This document shows, one piece after another, positions 42,507-53,653 of a stretch of DNA of 58,736 bases. How positions within the stretch are numbered: the stretch's first letter is position 1; each line of letters starts with the position of its first letter. The notes below the pieces were generated by a model. The model saw only the letters and a list, made by a program, of their open reading frames with translations, had not been told where the DNA came from and did no database searches. Source of the stretch: Solicoccozyma terricola. Its lineage: Eukaryota > Basidiomycota > Tremellomycetes > Filobasidiales > Piskurozymaceae. Where the stretch lies: assembly GCA_001600875.1 (NCBI GenBank), contig BCLD01000021.1:1-58736 (forward strand). Reading direction: 5' to 3'. A program made the position numbers and the translations under genes.

Positions 42507-43450
42507 GTTGTGATTCCTATTCAGGTATGTCTCCATCAGCGAATTGCCATCTTTCACAATAGACATATTTGAATATCTGGATGCAATAGTCTAGAGAAAG
42601 TCTCCAGTATGCCCTGTCCAGCTGTGCGCCGATTAGCATAGTGCCAGCCATGTTTTTATTTTGCACCAGCTCTGACCACTCCAGATGAGGACATCTGATA
42701 TAAACCAGTTAACAAGATAGTGGTCCCGCGATCGGGTGAATGCTGGCGGGGTATCCCTGAAGAGCTAGCCTCAATATCCAAGTAACATGAGCCGTGGGAA
42801 TATCATTTCTGCGCCCATTTGGGGATTGCAATGGCGGATGTGGGACCCATTCGATTGCCCTTCCCTTTACACTGTGGGGTACATTTCCACCTTTTAGCCA
42901 CTCCATTCAGTTGGGGCATGTAGGGGTCATCACTTGGTGAATGATCCTGTAATGAATGTTACTATCCCTTGTCTGACCAAATGAGCAGTCATTTACGCCA
43001 TGATTCAGATCCCGCACCTGTACGCAGTGATTGAATCAGGTCTCTAAACAGCCGCTCAGCCATTGGCTGATACAGTCGTCAAGGATAAAGAGCGTGAGTA
43101 GCTGACTTCAATTCAAGAGCATGTACCCATACATGATTGGTGAAGTTGTCAATGAAGGTAATGTGGTAGATACATCCTTCTAGGCTAGGCTTGAGAGGTC
43201 GCACATGGTCACGCTCGAGGATAGACCAGTCACTTGACGCTCTATCCGATATCGATCCGCTAATCCTAAGTCAAGTCAAGGTCGGTCATGGTTGGTCGAC
43301 CTTGACGGATGCTTCGTTCATATGTGTGCAAGTGGAGCGGCTTTACCAAGTAATGTCTATGTTGAGCACCTGTGGGCAAAGGTCGGTCATGTGATGCAGC
43401 ATTCCCTAAGAGTGTCAGCACGAGCTTGAAGGTAGCTGTGAAGTCCAGGC
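42507..43450 (-). mobile_element. Decayed copia element, 5' half (integrase region)
   Basis: On the minus strand EGCIYHITFIDNFTNHVWVH and then DDPYMPQLNGVAKRWK are degenerate forms of the copia integrase blocks YxxTFIDDxSRxxWVY and YTPQQNGVAER. Stops and shifts are frequent. It is the upstream continuation of the relic at 31700-32489, separated by the gypsy insertion. Confidence 0.7.
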
Positions 43451-43742
43451 GTACTTGCGGTGAATGACATGAGAGGATTGGTGCTCAACTTGAACCAGTA
43501 GTAGGTTTGCTGCCGCAATCGAGAGGCCACAGGGGTACACTGTACCGAGGTATACCATGTCGGCTGCTAAGAATCGCCGTGCAGGGGACAATTAATTCCA
43601 GCAGCATCCGCCGACCATGTGACGGCCTTCAACCCACCAATTCCCCGCTACATGAATACTTTTGGGTCTCCCACCCGCTCGACCTACAGTCCATGGCGCG
43701 CTTGAGCAGGTTCCAACATCCCGGGTCTATCAGTCCTTTGAG

Positions 43743-44786
43743 ATGGCTCTCTCACCCGCCGCTGTCGTTTGCAGTGGATGGCGTGTGCACTGCGTCGAAG
43801 AAAGCGAAGGCAGCACTCGAGAGCTTCTTCGTTCATTCGAGTCAGGTCCGCCTCCGTGTGAGAACCGACAAAGAGCTAGCCAACTCCTTGGCTCATATTT
43901 CAAAGTCCCACCCGACGAAGATGCCGTGGACTCCATCGCCACTTATTGCTGTGCCGCGCTGAATGCCGTTGCCTCATCCCTCGGTGACAGGGCCGAGTTC
44001 ATGCTCAGCCCCCTGCTCGTGAATGACATCTTGGTGCACACCTTCGCTGATGACATCGACAAGCAGCCTTCCCAGGAACAGTCCGATTCCATCAAACAGT
44101 TGTGCGACGACCTGGCGAAACACCCCTCGTTATCCGCTTGCGGCATGTGGCGGCTGCAGCGCCCGGCTGTGCGAAGGGAGCTACCTCTGAATGGCGCGGG
44201 TCTTCCGATCCTCACTACTTGGATGGTATACTTCTGCCACCTTGTGGACCAGGTACTCGACTCGTACGGCTCGCTGGTCCGTCTTCCGCACGCTGGCGGA
44301 GAGGCAGTTTGGCTCTCGCCAGGGCTACTTCGTCCACTGGACTGCCGGCACACCAACTCGTTCCTCTTCTTGAAGATCAACAACCAACGCGCCACGCTCA
44401 TCGTTGACGGAGAGGATGCATACTTACCCATGACAAATCACGTTGCACTGGCGAAGGAACCAATTGTGCTGCCACTCAGAGACGCCTACATGGACGAGAA
44501 TCTGGCAAGGATGCTCGCCACCCATCCAGACGTAAGGTTTCCACTTTGCAAACGCCAACTCAGCAGCAGTAAATCATTTGCCATGGGATCCGATGATAAT
44601 CATCTTCTTCTCAAGCTCTTCGCCAACTGGTTCATGAGCGCGCGAGTTACTGCGAACGACCAAGGTATGTACATACTGCCTGGCCCGCCATGTCAGTGGT
44701 GGGTCGGCAGCGCCGAGGCGATGGGACGTTTCCTTCATCAGACAGAAAGCTACACGGTTAGAGGGTATACATTCAGGTCCACATAG
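43743..44786 (+). CDS. Unrecognised 347-residue protein
   Basis: An intact frame from MALSPAAVVCSGWRVHCVEE to RGYTFRST. It has helical and mixed segments (CCAALNAVASSLGDRAEFML; TTWMVYFCHLVDQVLDSYGS; NHLLLKLFANWFMSARVTAN) and no signal peptide, membrane span, zinc motif or catalytic pattern that I know. The frame stays open upstream to 43656, but with no ATG. An earlier exon may be missing, because the start is not supported by a promoter. It is surrounded by copia debris on both sides, so it could be a lineage-specific gene, a captured fragment or part of an unknown transposon. Confidence 0.5.
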   Translation: MALSPAAVVCSGWRVHCVEESEGSTRELLRSFESGPPPCENRQRASQLLGSYFKVPPDEDAVDSIATYCCAALNAVASSLGDRAEFMLSPLLVNDILVHTFADDIDKQPSQEQSDSIKQLCDDLAKHPSLSACGMWRLQRPAVRRELPLNGAGLPILTTWMVYFCHLVDQVLDSYGSLVRLPHAGGEAVWLSPGLLRPLDCRHTNSFLFLKINNQRATLIVDGEDAYLPMTNHVALAKEPIVLPLRDAYMDENLARMLATHPDVRFPLCKRQLSSSKSFAMGSDDNHLLLKLFANWFMSARVTANDQGMYILPGPPCQWWVGSAEAMGRFLHQTESYTVRGYTFRST

Positions 44787-44850
44787 TTGTTGACAAGGGA
44801 AGAGAAGATCTGGATGGAGCCCACGTTTGCGACGCTTGCATAGAGTTTAT

Positions 44851-45390
44851 TTAATCTACACCTTCCAGTTGAGAGAAACCATTTGCTACCCATCGAGCGT
44901 TGACTTCAGATCGCTTTCCAATCTTTTCATCAGACTTACCGGTGGAACCCATTTGGCCTTGAGCACTCTGGTGTTTGGTTGATGCTGCACCACCTCCCAC
45001 ACCTTGACTTTTCCCTCTTAGACGTTTCATCGTTAATAGCTTGATGGGGCTTGGAGAATGACTGAGATATGGAGGTTGAGACGAGGTCATGTGCCACAGA
45101 TACGGGATCTGTGTCACAAGGGATTCCATTTTGTAGCCACAGACGAAGCATTGGCGGATATAGATGTGATTGTGAGCCAGCTTTGTAATGCAGAAGACCT
45201 TCCTGAGGACCACAGTTCCATCGAGGTGGACCTGTTCTTTGTGTGTAGAGAGTAGACTTGGACCATTTCCAAGGTATCACGAAATTATTCCGATTTGAGG
45301 TGGTCAACCAGGGGCCGGGAGATAAAGTGCTGATTTGCTTCTGTAAATCAGAAACCTTTTGGTTGAGGACCCGGGTGGTATTCTTCAACT
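44851..45390 (-). mobile_element. Copia relic fragment (start of reverse transcriptase)
   Basis: The minus strand ends in VNARWVANGFSQLEGVD, the copia block YKARLVAxGFxQxxGxDY, preceded by an out-of-frame KWV-like lead-in. The order with respect to 42507-43450 is wrong for a single element, so this is a separate or rearranged piece. Confidence 0.6.
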
Positions 45391-45761
45391 TTTCGCTGTC
45401 GCTGCGAGTGCTGGACTTGTGGAAAGTACACTATCCGTCTGACGACTAGGAAGGAGGAGGTCGCGCTCGGTCTATTATTGGGAATCGTTGTCTCGACTAA
45501 TTGATGACATGGCAGTGGGCGAGGGATTGATGACTAGTGACTGCTTCAGCATCGGACTCACAGGACATTGAATCATTCATTAAGCCACAACACCATATCC
45601 TAGACAGTTGAATTAAGGGGCTTCTTATCTACTCGCCATGCCCGTTTCACTTGGGAAAGAGACTACTTCAGACAATATAACACAGATTACGAAACTCCAC
45701 GACTTTGCAAACCTTTTCACACACGCTGACCAGAACATACCGGCGCCTCCTCACGCCGAAA

Positions 45762-47875
45762 TCACCGGGTCTGTGTTCCCCAGTGCGGCTCATACTGTGG
45801 CGGTACAGTCTGTCCTGCAACAGTTGGACTGGTAGGGACCGGACCGGCGTCACTTTCCTGTGGCAGGACAGGAACCTCCGGCGCAGAAGGCAGCGTGTCA
45901 GGCGGGGCCGGCTTGGTACTACTAGGTCGAACCGCTCTACGTTCCGAGGAATCGGATCCGATCTCGCGGTATTGAGCAGAACCTCCTTGAGATCCACCGA
46001 CGAATGGCCCGGGACTATCGTAGCTCGCGTGCCGTGTTTGCAAGTCGGCCGAGGTGCTTGAGCGCGGGTTGCCTATCATCGGGCCATCCTGTTCTTCAAT
46101 ATACATCGCATGCGTGTCAACTTTACCGAGGAAAAATGGCGCACAAACAAAGGTCATTAGCAGATGTCGAAGGGACAATGCACGCAACGGCTCACGGCCA
46201 GGAGATGATGTTGTTGACCTGCCGCTGTAAAACCCAGCAGCAGACGGGCTCCTCTGCGACATGTCCGACTGGAACGGCCTTGGCTGCTGGTCCTTGTTGT
46301 CGCCGAGGTCCCCGACGACACCGGAGGTGGGATTATTGCTGCAAGGATGTGGGGAGGCATGAGCGACAACAAACGAGTGCAACACGGAATTACCTAGTCT
46401 CACCGCCTCTTCCTACGATAGAGCAGAAACAAGATGACGCAAACAACAGTGACGCCAGCTACTGCTCCAATCTGTCTCGACAGACTTGCGACCTCAGATC
46501 CTGTTTTCGGCTGTTACATCTATCTCCCAGTCAGACTTACTACAATACCGGCAATCGCGCCGGCTGAGAGTCCTGATTTGCTCGGATTGACGGGGGGTGT
46601 TGCCTCCAAGACGTCTCCGAAGAGCACGCTGTCTATCACCTGGGACGCGTGCCTCAAGGTCAGCTGCGTATGGACACCTCTGTGCCTGTGACTTGACGGA
46701 CATGAACGACCCCGTTCTCGATGACGATGTCAGATTGTACGATTCGCGCTGTCGTTTTGCCCACACTTATGAACGAACCGCTCGAGTTGGTATTGATCTT
46801 GACCGCCTCATTCGACATAGTTGTATACGTGCCCTTATTGAATCCGTTCGTGAACACGGTATCGTTGATGAGATGGTTGTTCGAGACGGTCTGACTGCTA
46901 GTGGCATTCAGTTTACTGATGGTCGAGTTGGCACCACGAATGGCAGCGTCATTAGGAGCGAAGACTGTGAGGGAAGCGGTACTGGTGCTCCTGTGATTCC
47001 CCGAGGCGAAAAGCTATCTGCCATTAGCCGGATCGGTTGGCGGAGCGGACGCAACGAAATCGGGCGGACTGACTGGAGCTGTTGCATTTCGCCGTTCGCG
47101 GTCAAAATCGCTCCGAATGAGGGGAACAACGCCTCCGCGAGAGCTCCCAGGGACAAAGGCAAGGTGAGAACCTGCGGATCGTTTATCGCATCAGTTCAGC
47201 GAACTCCAGGCCGAACTAGCATGTTTTCCGATCACCGTATCGAGAGGATAAATCGTTACGTTCTGGTACAGGTACGAGCCCTGCAAAAAGTTGGCTGTGG
47301 AGTTGTATTGTAGAATTGTCGGCTCGGTCTCATCAGGCGTTTGCGTCACGACCACAAACAGTTCGCTGGATTCGGAAAGAAACCCCTCTATTGAGCAATT
47401 TGGCAGGAAAACTGTCGGTTCGTAGCCCAAGCGCTCACTTGTATGGCCACTTTGGGGGAGAGTAGTAAGTTTCGAACAGGGCGTGGTCCCCGTTTGCCGC
47501 GAAGACAATTTGAGGGTTAATGGCATGGTAGCCCAACACGTTGGTCGCGGCAGTGTTGTCGCTAAACAGATCGCGCCGCTGTCCAAACACTGAGTCCACA
47601 GGAGCGACCAGACTCGTATAACCTATTGACACCCAGTCGATCAGATCTTGACCCGCTGTGGTTTGACTGATATTTTGATACAAGTCCGCCATCACGGTAA
47701 AACTCCTGGCATGGATTCGCATCGACAATCGGCGAAGAATCTATGCATCGGTGCGAATCGGGACTCACGAATTACGAAGTGCGATGATGAGGCCATCAGT
47801 ATATGTCCTGTTGAAATCCGCATAAGCCAAGGTGCCGCCCCAAAGGACGGCAAGCAAGAAATAACGGAGATCCAT
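45762..47875 (-). CDS. FAS1 (fasciclin) domain type I membrane protein
   Basis: Starts MDLRYFLLAVLWGGTLAYAD (signal peptide) at 47875. A 63-nt intron (GTGAGT/CAG) joins RNS to FTVMADLYQNISQTTAGQD, then LIDWVSIGYTSLVAPVDSVF, a first FAS1 domain. The second FAS1 has VSNNHLINDTVFTNGFNKGT, ARIVQSDIVIENGVVHV, an intron, and VIDSVLFGDVLE. Next a 57-residue step leads to a membrane anchor (AGAIAGIV, intron, IGAVAGVTVVCVILFLLYRR), a basic stop-transfer and a Ser/Pro/Gly-rich tail of about 150 residues ending YEPHWGTQTR. Six or more exons are needed; junctions near 47430, 47170 and 46190 could not be fixed. FAS1 proteins act in adhesion and cell-surface contacts. N-glycosylation sequons (NRT, NIS, NST, NVT, NDT) are frequent in the outer part. 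The long inner tail suggests signalling or cytoskeletal contact. Confidence 0.75.
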
Positions 47876-47931
47876 GGTATATGACGATAGCAGGGCGAAG
47901 GGGCCAGTGAAAGTGAAAGACAAACATGCGC

Positions 47932-47939
47932 TATATAAG
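47932..47939 (-). promoter_or_regulatory. TATA box of the FAS1 gene
   Basis: TATATAG/CTATATA lies 57 bases upstream of the ATG on the minus strand; good match and spacing. Confidence 0.6.
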
Positions 47940-49322
47940 TACGTGCACCGCCCCACTGTGCTTGGGAGGGTGGATGCGCCTACTTTCTTGGCCCCACCGC
48001 TCCACCCACAACCCACGACCACATGCAAATATTCTTTTCCGACGCAATCGCCAATCGCCCGGCGGAGACAACGAATGTGGCGTTGCTGTACAGCAAAAGA
48101 CGAACTTAGCCTCCTCACTGGCGGATTTGCCACTGACGTGGTCAAACTCAATCATGGTCGTCCGACTTATGAACTAGAACTACCTTATGCATCGTCGCTT
48201 GCATGTGTGTCAGAAGCGTTCTCGGTCTCGTCTCCATCCGAAGCCCTCGTAAACGCTTCTGGTATGAATGGTTCCGCAATGCTACCACATGACCGAAGGG
48301 GAGTGTCACGCATGTAATAGCAGCCCCCGAAGGTTACAAAAGCCGTGATATCGTAGGGTAGAAGCGTCTACGTCCCATCCGAGCCTCCTCTCCCAGTTCT
48401 GCGCTGTGACAAGGTGCGGCAATCGGGGAAGGAACATTGCAAGACAAAACACGTCAATGGAGGAGGGATGAGTGCTTTAAGGGATGAATCCAATGACGTC
48501 TGCGTGAAGGATGTTTACTAACAGCATCACATGTTTATATGCAAGAAGCATATATCGGAGGATTACCTGCTGCTGACATCACTGGTGAGGCTGAGGCACC
48601 ACGACATCGTGTGCATCAAGGAGCGGGAGAGACTTGCGAATCCGCCTCCACCGTGCGAGTGGTCCGACCTGTTGAATATAATATAGGTATAGAACTATCC
48701 TTCTCTATCTCAGTACAATGCACTCTATGATGCAGGGATGAGAAAGAGAGGATAGGGGGGTTTCGAGGAGTTGAGATGAGAGAAAACGGTTGCGGCGCTT
48801 CCCTCACAGGTACGTGACTGTGTTCCGACACAAAAGGCCCTGGAGCTCATCGAGCTGTCCAATAAGCTATTTTCTTCCATGCGGGGTGTCGTGATGTCTG
48901 TCATTTCTTCTCCCTCCCTTCCTTGTACATCGAGCTTAACCAAACTATATTGTGCTATTACAATGGCACCAGTGACTGACCTTTATCGTGTTACGGCCAT
49001 GCACTGGCATGTTGTGGCATCCTCATGATACGGCAGACCAACTCCAGTAATAGGGAGGCGAGAATAGAAGCAGCATCGAGGACATGGAGAGATGTTCCAA
49101 AGAGCTCTCAACATTCCTCGGTGAGTACTGGAGCGGGCTAACTTGACCACAAAAGAGCCTAGAGTGTACGCGGATACAACGAATATTTGGATTGTCTGGA
49201 AAAGCACAGCCACCATCGAGCTCCTGTACGAGCTTTTTCCCTCCGCTTTCATTATGTTATTCCCCGGACTGCCTTTTCATCTCTCTTCTCTTGTTATCAT
49301 CACTCTTCTCGGCTGAGTGAAC
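47940..49322. other. Divergent intergenic region between FAS1 and WW-domain genes
   Basis: No gene is supported. About 48905-49015 is a diverged, partial L3-family LTR in minus orientation (shares GTACATCGAGCTTAACC, GGCCATGCACTGGCATG). A pyrimidine-rich tract (49240-49300) precedes the WW gene start, as is common in fungal promoters. Confidence 0.45.
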
Positions 49323-50677
49323 ATGGCTGGACAATCACCCACAGAGCCTTCCTCGGTTTGGAGGGCTATTCAATCTCCCGATGGCAAGATATTCTACTTT
49401 AACTCACTGACAGGCGAGACACGTTGGGAAACACCCATGGGCGCTCCTTCAAACCCAAACCCAGCACCAACCAGATCATCACCACCATTACCGCCACTAC
49501 CGTCAGCACATAGTCTCCCACAGGGAGATCCCCATGCCACGAGTTCGAGTACAAGTCCTGGGTATACTAATCTGCAACAGAACGATGGCAGCTGGTCCAC
49601 CACCGCTAATGCCAGCACAAACACCAACTACAACTCCAACCCGGGGCCCAGCAGCATCTGCCCCCAACCTAACTCTCCGTACAATCAAAACCCATCTCCC
49701 ACGTATCCTCAATCAGCCGGAAACCCCTATGCTCGCAAAGAGTACGGACAGCCTTCAAGCGAGCAGTTCAATGGCGTCCCCTTCCAGAATCAATCTCAAC
49801 TGCCACCTCCTCCTCCTGAACCGAAGCTGCAACGATCATCCGGCGCCTTCCGCTCCCTCTTTGCAACCGCAGGAAAGGTGCTGAATGCCACGCTCTCCCC
49901 TCCCCCTCAGTCCATCCCGATGGCTTCTCCCTACGGCGGTGGGTCCATGTACAACAGTCAAGGGTACAGCGGATACATGCCTGCACCAGGTCCAGGCGTG
50001 ATGTCAACACAGCCTTTTACAGGCGATGCAGGGATTGTCGGTAATGTGATTGTGAATGGATACCCTCTCGATCAAGCGGCCATAGGAAGGCTGCAGATGA
50101 TGGGGGTCAGGATCATACCAGGGCGCTACTGGTAAGTATTCCAACCTAGGAAGTGCCCCAATCCCGTTTAAGCCAGACCCAAGCGAGCCCAGCCAACATA
50201 CTGAAAGGCAACCATTGTGCTGTACCACACACGAACTCTCTTACACACTCGCGCTGTAGGTACGATACCCGCAGCGGTGCATGGGGCATTGAAGGCGGAC
50301 CCTGCCTCGGTGTAAGCATTCCGGGCCAGTTCCTCGGTGGGCCCCTCCGCTCCGATGCCTCCGGACCCTCTGGCACAGGCGTTTTCATCAATGGCCGACA
50401 GATCCACGCGCAAGACGCTCTCACCCTGCAGGCAATGGGGGTGACACCAATCCCAGGTCGATGGTGGATGGAGGCGGACGGTCGGTATGGGATTGAGGGT
50501 TCCTGGATTCCGTTGGGCACCCTAGCGAAGATGGGTACTGGGGGATCGGGTGCTCACTCGTGGAGCGGCGCTGGGAGTGGTGGAGATGTTTTCGGCGGAA
50601 CAGACGGACAGGGAATGGGGTATGTGGGCGGCAAAGATTCGACGGGGAGGATGTGGAGTGTATCGTATGGAAATTGA
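49323..50677 (+). CDS. WW-domain protein with a duplicated C-terminal module
   Basis: Exons 49323-50131 and 50260-50677 join across a 128-nt GTAAGT/TAG intron to give 408 residues. Residues about 13-38 are a WW domain (WRAIQSPDGKIFYFNS; TRWETP) with both signature tryptophans. A long Pro/Asn/Ser-rich disordered stretch follows. The last 170 residues contain two copies of one module: VNGYPLDQAAIGRLQMMGVR, IIPGRYWYDTRSGAWGIEGG and INGRQIHAQDALTLQAMGVT, PIPGRWWMEADGRYGIEGSW. I know no name for it. The intron splits the first copy at its key Trp. A role binding Pro-rich partners through WW is expected; the rest is unknown. The ATG at 49323 follows a pyrimidine-rich leader. Confidence 0.8.
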
Positions 50678-51446
50678 GGGTGGTCGGTTGATACATTTCT
50701 ATCGTTTGAAAACAGCCTGCTCACTACCCATTATCTCGGGCTCGTGACTCGTTGCTCAATTCTTGAGGTATTGTTTTCTTGTGATGTGGGTCGCTGCTCA
50801 AAGTGGGGTTGGTTCCAAGTGATCAGAGCGCAGAGTCGCTTGGATGTAAACCACTCAAATCGTGCGCTGTTTGGCGACTTGATGATGCGCTGTATTAAGC
50901 GTCTTGCGTGCACTGTAAGACGACTTGTGTGCACGGGCTATCTTCTTTCACGACCGATGATAGCGAAGTGCCTTCAAATGAGCCGGGCCATGGATTCTGC
51001 TGATGGGTGAATGTCAGGCAGTTCCCGCAGCCAAGATTCTTCGACCGACCAAACCATTTGCTTGCTTTTCACTTCTGGTATCTCGAATGTCAGTGCAAAA
51101 CACCAATCTAGTGCCAAGCGGCAGATCATCGAGCGAGAAGAGCAATTGAGGGTGCATGAAGAGAAACTCCGGGCGAGAGAACATATGGTCGAAGCGGAGG
51201 AGACCGCGCTCAACACACAGTTGAGGAAGTGCGTAACAAGTGGTAGTCGACACCGTTGTCTACAGCATCCCTACTGAAGCAAGTGTTGGTATATTAGGTT
51301 GAAAAGGACGATGGAGGTGATCCCGGTACCCATGTTGACAGAAAACCAGCTGGGTGCAAAGTTGAGCATCCGTCGTCGCCACTCATGCTTGATCGTCGAA
51401 CACTCGGAGGGGAACAATTGGCTTAAGGTTTGCTATTTTCTGTAGC
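50678..51446. other. Stretch with a short coiled-coil frame
   Basis: 51011-51276 (+) encodes QIIEREEQLRVHEEKLRARE then HMVEAEETALNTQLRK, a clear heptad coiled coil, but has only 88 codons and no full gene around it. It stops just before the L2 LTR, so it may be the remainder of a truncated gene. Confidence 0.4.
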
Positions 51447-51566
51447 TGTCCTGATGGCTATATAAGTCAGGGATCAAGCTAGAGGTTTTGCCCTTTGTAT
51501 AGAGAATCAACCAATATAATACACTTCCCATCTCCCCTTTGCTACCCATTCAGCATATTCATAACA
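51447..51566 (+). repeat. Solo LTR of family L2
   Basis: TGTCCTGATGGCTATATAAG...CATATTCATAACA, about 120 bp with TG...CA ends and a TATATAA box. The distal 94 bases match 27341-27434. Its end CATATTCATAACA resembles the copia L4 LTR end, so it is likely from a copia family. Confidence 0.7.
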
Positions 51567-52577
51567 AGAAACTTCCAGCCGCTGGGAGCGAATTTTCTCA
51601 GTCAGCGAGCGCCTTACAAGAGTCTTACAAAGAATCTTCCTCCTTGTCAAGGCGACGGCCACTACAGCAGTTGATACAGTTACATAGGTAGGTATACCCT
51701 CTGCTGCCATTGTAAATGATCCAGGCCATGATGAGCGGTTGGAAACACGTCTTCCCTTCCACAATACCGAATGACTCACGAATGAACCCCACATAGACTA
51801 ATACGACGACGACGTTGACCAGGTTTGCGGTGGTAATTCGGTCTCTGTGCATCAGATTCAGCCATGCGCCCCATATTATGATGACGAGAATCTGCAATGG
51901 CTAAAGCCTTTCTGTTGCTAGCAGGCATTACCATCCATAATCAGACTCAGCTGCTTTGTTCCTCATTCCCAGCTTGTTTTTCTTCACAAATTCAAGCAGT
52001 TTCGATCGTGCAATATGGCCTATTCGTTGTTGTGCTGCTACCTCCAAAGGTGTTCCTGATTTGAGTAAAGGTACAGCTAGCATCGCTGTTGCTAGATCCT
52101 TGCCAGGATGTATTTCAGAGATCCCCTTGTCTTTACAAATACGGTGTTTGATTCTTGCGTGGTAGTGCTCCTCCAGTCTCCGTCATATTGATCCTCCATT
52201 CATGCTACACCATCTTGCTAGGGATGAAAGGTTCATTTGTAATTCAGGGCGATAGTAACTGTCTGTGATTGTCCGTGACTGTCCGCATGCGGCCAGAATC
52301 GTTCTCACCTTCATCTCTCCTCTCCGTTTTGTAGTCATTGATGCGGCAAGATGCTTGACAATGCTTGTTGAAATGGCGTCATGTGATGTGTTGCATGCCG
52401 TCCAAGCAAACTGAGCGAACGCGTTGGAGGTCAACCTAACTACAGCAGTGGTTATTGGGCAAACAACATTATTGCTGTGGGCTCAAGGTAAACCTGGCTG
52501 GTTCACAACTACTTTCCCAAGTCCTCGAGCCTTTTTTTTTTTTTTTTTTAGGCCTGCTTTTACGATACATGCACCTC
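51567..52577. other. Stretch with no gene called
   Basis: A minus-strand frame at 51625-51897 is hydrophobic (LVNVVVVLVYVGFIRESFG) but short and isolated. A run of about 19 T at 52532-52550 is a homopolymer. Nothing else is recognised. Confidence 0.4.
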
Positions 52578-53653
52578 TCACGCAGCGAACACCTCGTTGA
52601 CAAATTTCATGGCCTCCGCCGCGGCATCCTCCTTTTGCTTCTTTTCCTTCTCAATCATATCATCGCCGCGGATGGTAAACCCGTGAACGGCCTGGTCGTA
52701 CACTTTGATGCGGCCGTTGGATCCGAGCTCTTGTTTCAACTTCTCGCCGACCTGCGAGGCCTGTTTGTCGGACATCATGGAATCGGCGCTGCCGACGAGG
52801 ACATAAGTTGGGGTGACAAGGTTGTCGAAATCAGAGGGAATGGAGAGGAAGGCGGGATGGCAGGAGATGCAGGCGCTGTAACATTAGTTGCGTAAGCAAG
52901 AGCGCATAAGGAAGGCTGATCGTCTTGAAGGACTTACTCAACCTTGTGCGGCGCATCGCTTCGACCAACGAGGATGGAATATCTTCCACCCCAGCAGAAT
53001 CCTGTCCAGAAGCCGCTCAAACATGAGTACTTTCCGCCGACGCCACTTCAGAAACACTCACCAACGGTTGCGATCTTGCCACTGAAATCATGGAAGGAGA
53101 TCGTCGGAACACTCGCTGCTGCTAAGATCCCCGACACTCACGTCGCAGGGTCGTCCCTCACGGCCTTGATGAAGCTGTCGACAATTGGCCTGGAGACCTC
53201 CTCTCGGTGTCTGATCAGCCATGGTCCGAGAACAGCGCCAGCTCGGGCAGTGGAGGTCGCCTTTTCGACAGGGGTTGCCTTCTCTTGGTCACGGAGGTTA
53301 GGGACGATGTCCTTGAGATACTCGCTGGAGATTGGGTCCCCTGTGGGGGGAGGCGGGTCGAGGGTTAGCCTGAACTTCGCTCTCAACTAACCTGGAGCAG
53401 ATACTCATTCGAACACGTCAGGGATATAAACATAAAAGCCGTTCTTGGCCCATTCATCAGCAAGGAGCTGGGCATTTGGATAGTCGGTACCGAGGACATC
53501 GGGAAGGAAGATCACCGTCTTCTTCTTGTCACCACCCTCGGGTAGGGCAATGTAGGTACGAAGGCCACCGATCGTGGAGATGGAGCCTTGAGGAGTACCC
53601 TCGTGGATGTGGCCGGAGATGCAACAGGACGACAGTTGTTGGGTAGACATCAT
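52578..53653 (-). CDS. Dienelactone hydrolase family protein
   Basis: Minus-strand exons: 53653 to about 53405, then 53142-53340, 53062-53081, 52938-53001 and 52578-52875. Phases of exons 2-5 agree. The protein starts MMSTQQLSSCCISGHIHEGT, then LRTYIALPEGG, TVIFLPDVLGTDYPNAQLLA, WAKNGFYVYIPDVFE, DPISSEYLKD, the nucleophile GFCWGGRYS (Cys, shared by exons 3 and 4), HPAFLSIPSD, the acid region and the histidine in YDQAVHGFTIRG. The Cys-Asp-His triad of DLH enzymes (PF01738) is present. DLH opens dienelactones in aromatic degradation; many fungal members have unknown substrates. The 20-nt exon 3 is unusually short. The donor after exon 1 is anomalous: the text reads GAATGAGTATCTG, with no GT that gives the right phase, as if two bases were lost. 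If not an assembly error, correct splicing is abolished. Confidence 0.8.

Noticed and set aside
48428..48735. Possible small gene upstream of the WW-domain gene
   Set aside because: Frames are under 70 codons, without domain or splice support.
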